Below the pieces are notes generated by a model. The model searched no databases and was not told the DNA's origin. It saw only the letters and a list, made by a program, of their open reading frames with translations. 6,248 bases of DNA from Methylophaga sp. (lineage in GTDB: Bacteria; Pseudomonadota; Gammaproteobacteria; Nitrosococcales; Methylophagaceae): the NCBI GenBank assembly GCA_007117275.1, contig SKGV01000073.1, positions 1 to 6,248 on the forward strand, read 5' to 3'. Made by a program: the position numbers and the translations under genes. This document shows positions 5,593 through 6,248 of this stretch, piece by piece (the stretch's first letter is position 1; each line of letters starts with the position of its first letter).

Positions 5593-6248
5593 CTAGCCTT
5601 GTTGACGTTGCAGTATCGACGAGAACTCTTCTAGGAACGTATCGTAACGATTCACCAATCGCTCGACCTCATGTGAGTAGCGATTGTATGCGATGACCGC
5701 TGGAATCGCTGCAAACAGCCCCATTGCTGTTGCAATCAGCGCCTCGGCAATACCAGGCGCGACCATGGCCAATGTCGCTTGCTGCACGTTACCCAGCGCT
5801 CGGAATGAATTCATAATGCCCCAGACCGTTCCAAACAAGCCGATATAGGGGCTGGTTGAGCCGGCGGTTGCCAGAAATGGCAAGGAAACCTCCAGCTGGT
5901 CTGTTTCACGCGCCAGTGCAATCCGCATCACCCGCTGTGAACCCTCGAGAACATAATTCGAGTCAGTAGACGTTTTTTTCAGTCGGACGAACTCCTTGAA
6001 GCCGACCGCGAAAATACCTTCCATACCACCGCTGGTATCTGGTTTTGCGTTGATCTCCTCGTAGAGCTTATTTAACTCATTGCCCGACCAAAACCTATCC
6101 TCGAATTCATCTGCCTCACGCTTGGCATGCGCTAGCTCTGCACGCTTTTTGAAGATAATTGTCCATGAATAAATCGAAATCAGCACCAGACTCAGCATGA
6201 CCAGCTGAACCAGCAAACTGGCTTCGGCCATCAAACCAATGATAGATA
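5593..6248 (-). CDS. tolQ: Tol-Pal system motor protein TolQ (MotA/ExbB family), 5' end outside window
   Basis: Partial: the frame stays open to the right edge, with Ser-Ile-Ile-Gly-Leu encoded before the first internal Met (ATG at 6231). Aligned with E. coli TolQ (230 residues), only about four N-terminal residues are missing, so neither that ATG nor the TTG at 6234 is likely to be the start. TolQ is the multi-pass stator subunit that, with TolR, forms the proton path. Counting from the internal Met: first membrane helix at about 6-27; FEDRFWSG at 43-50 and GFKEFVRL at 77-84 in the cytoplasmic loop; second helix with SPYIGLFGTVWGIM (127-140); third with APGIAEALIATAMGLFAAIPAV (from 158). Thr135 and Thr168 match E. 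coli Thr145 and Thr178, which line the ion path. It ends 12 bp before tolR. The usual upstream neighbour ybgC would be outside the window. Confidence 0.97.
   Translation of the reverse strand, partial: SIIGLMAEASLLVQLVMLSLVLISIYSWTIIFKKRAELAHAKREADEFEDRFWSGNELNKLYEEINAKPDTSGGMEGIFAVGFKEFVRLKKTSTDSNYVLEGSQRVMRIALARETDQLEVSLPFLATAGSTSPYIGLFGTVWGIMNSFRALGNVQQATLAMVAPGIAEALIATAMGLFAAIPAVIAYNRYSHEVERLVNRYDTFLEEFSSILQRQQG

Larger units (their letters stand above)
1..6248 (-). other. Probable single operon tolQRAB-pal-cpoB-queE-queC
   Basis: Eight genes lie on one strand with gaps of 12, 4, 11, 29, 1, 23 and 6 bp. None of the gaps shows a stem with a U run or has space for an isolated promoter, so a shared transcript is likely; promoters inside coding sequence cannot be excluded. 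Both ends of the operon lie outside the window. Confidence 0.85.

Noticed and set aside
6229..6234. TTG at 6234 or ATG at 6231 as the tolQ start.
   Set aside because: The frame is open to the window edge, and Ser-Ile-Ile-Gly-Leu before these codons aligns with residues 5-9 of E. coli TolQ. The true start should lie just outside the window.

Overview
The window is a continuous piece of a bacterial tol-pal gene cluster, read entirely from the minus strand. In transcription order (right to left) it carries tolQ (5' end cut by the window edge), tolR, tolA, tolB, pal, cpoB (ybgF), queE and queC (3' end cut by the window edge). Products were assigned from family motifs visible in the translations. 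No similarity search was run.

The organism is a Gram-negative bacterium, most likely a gammaproteobacterium of moderate GC content. The protein sequences resemble gammaproteobacterial Tol proteins. The order tolQRAB-pal-cpoB followed directly by queE-queC is, from memory, the arrangement seen in pseudomonads and relatives. The genus cannot be fixed from the sequence.

Layout: about 98-99% of the window is coding. Gaps between genes are tiny: 12 bp tolQ-tolR, 4 bp tolR-tolA, 11 bp tolA-tolB, 29 bp tolB-pal, 1 bp pal-cpoB, 23 bp cpoB-queE and 6 bp queE-queC. No gap has room for a full promoter plus terminator, so the eight genes probably share one transcript. No stretch over 300 bases lacks a gene. 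I see no tRNA, IS element, CRISPR array or att site.

How the genes work together: TolQ and TolR form the inner-membrane proton-driven motor. TolA is the long periplasmic arm it energises. TolB is the periplasmic beta-propeller that holds Pal, and Pal is the outer-membrane lipoprotein that grips peptidoglycan. CpoB is a periplasmic coiled-coil/TPR partner that links outer-membrane constriction to peptidoglycan synthesis. QueE and QueC belong to a different pathway: they make preQ0, the 7-deazaguanine precursor of queuosine in tRNA.

No previously undescribed system is evident; this is a well-known core locus. The most noteworthy details are a 14-residue periodic, nearly all-charged section of TolA that looks more like a single alpha-helix than a classic coiled coil; a QueE that is short in the region reported to confer division inhibition on the E. 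coli enzyme; a small hairpin presenting the pal ribosome binding site in its loop; and the read-through layout joining envelope genes to tRNA-modification genes.
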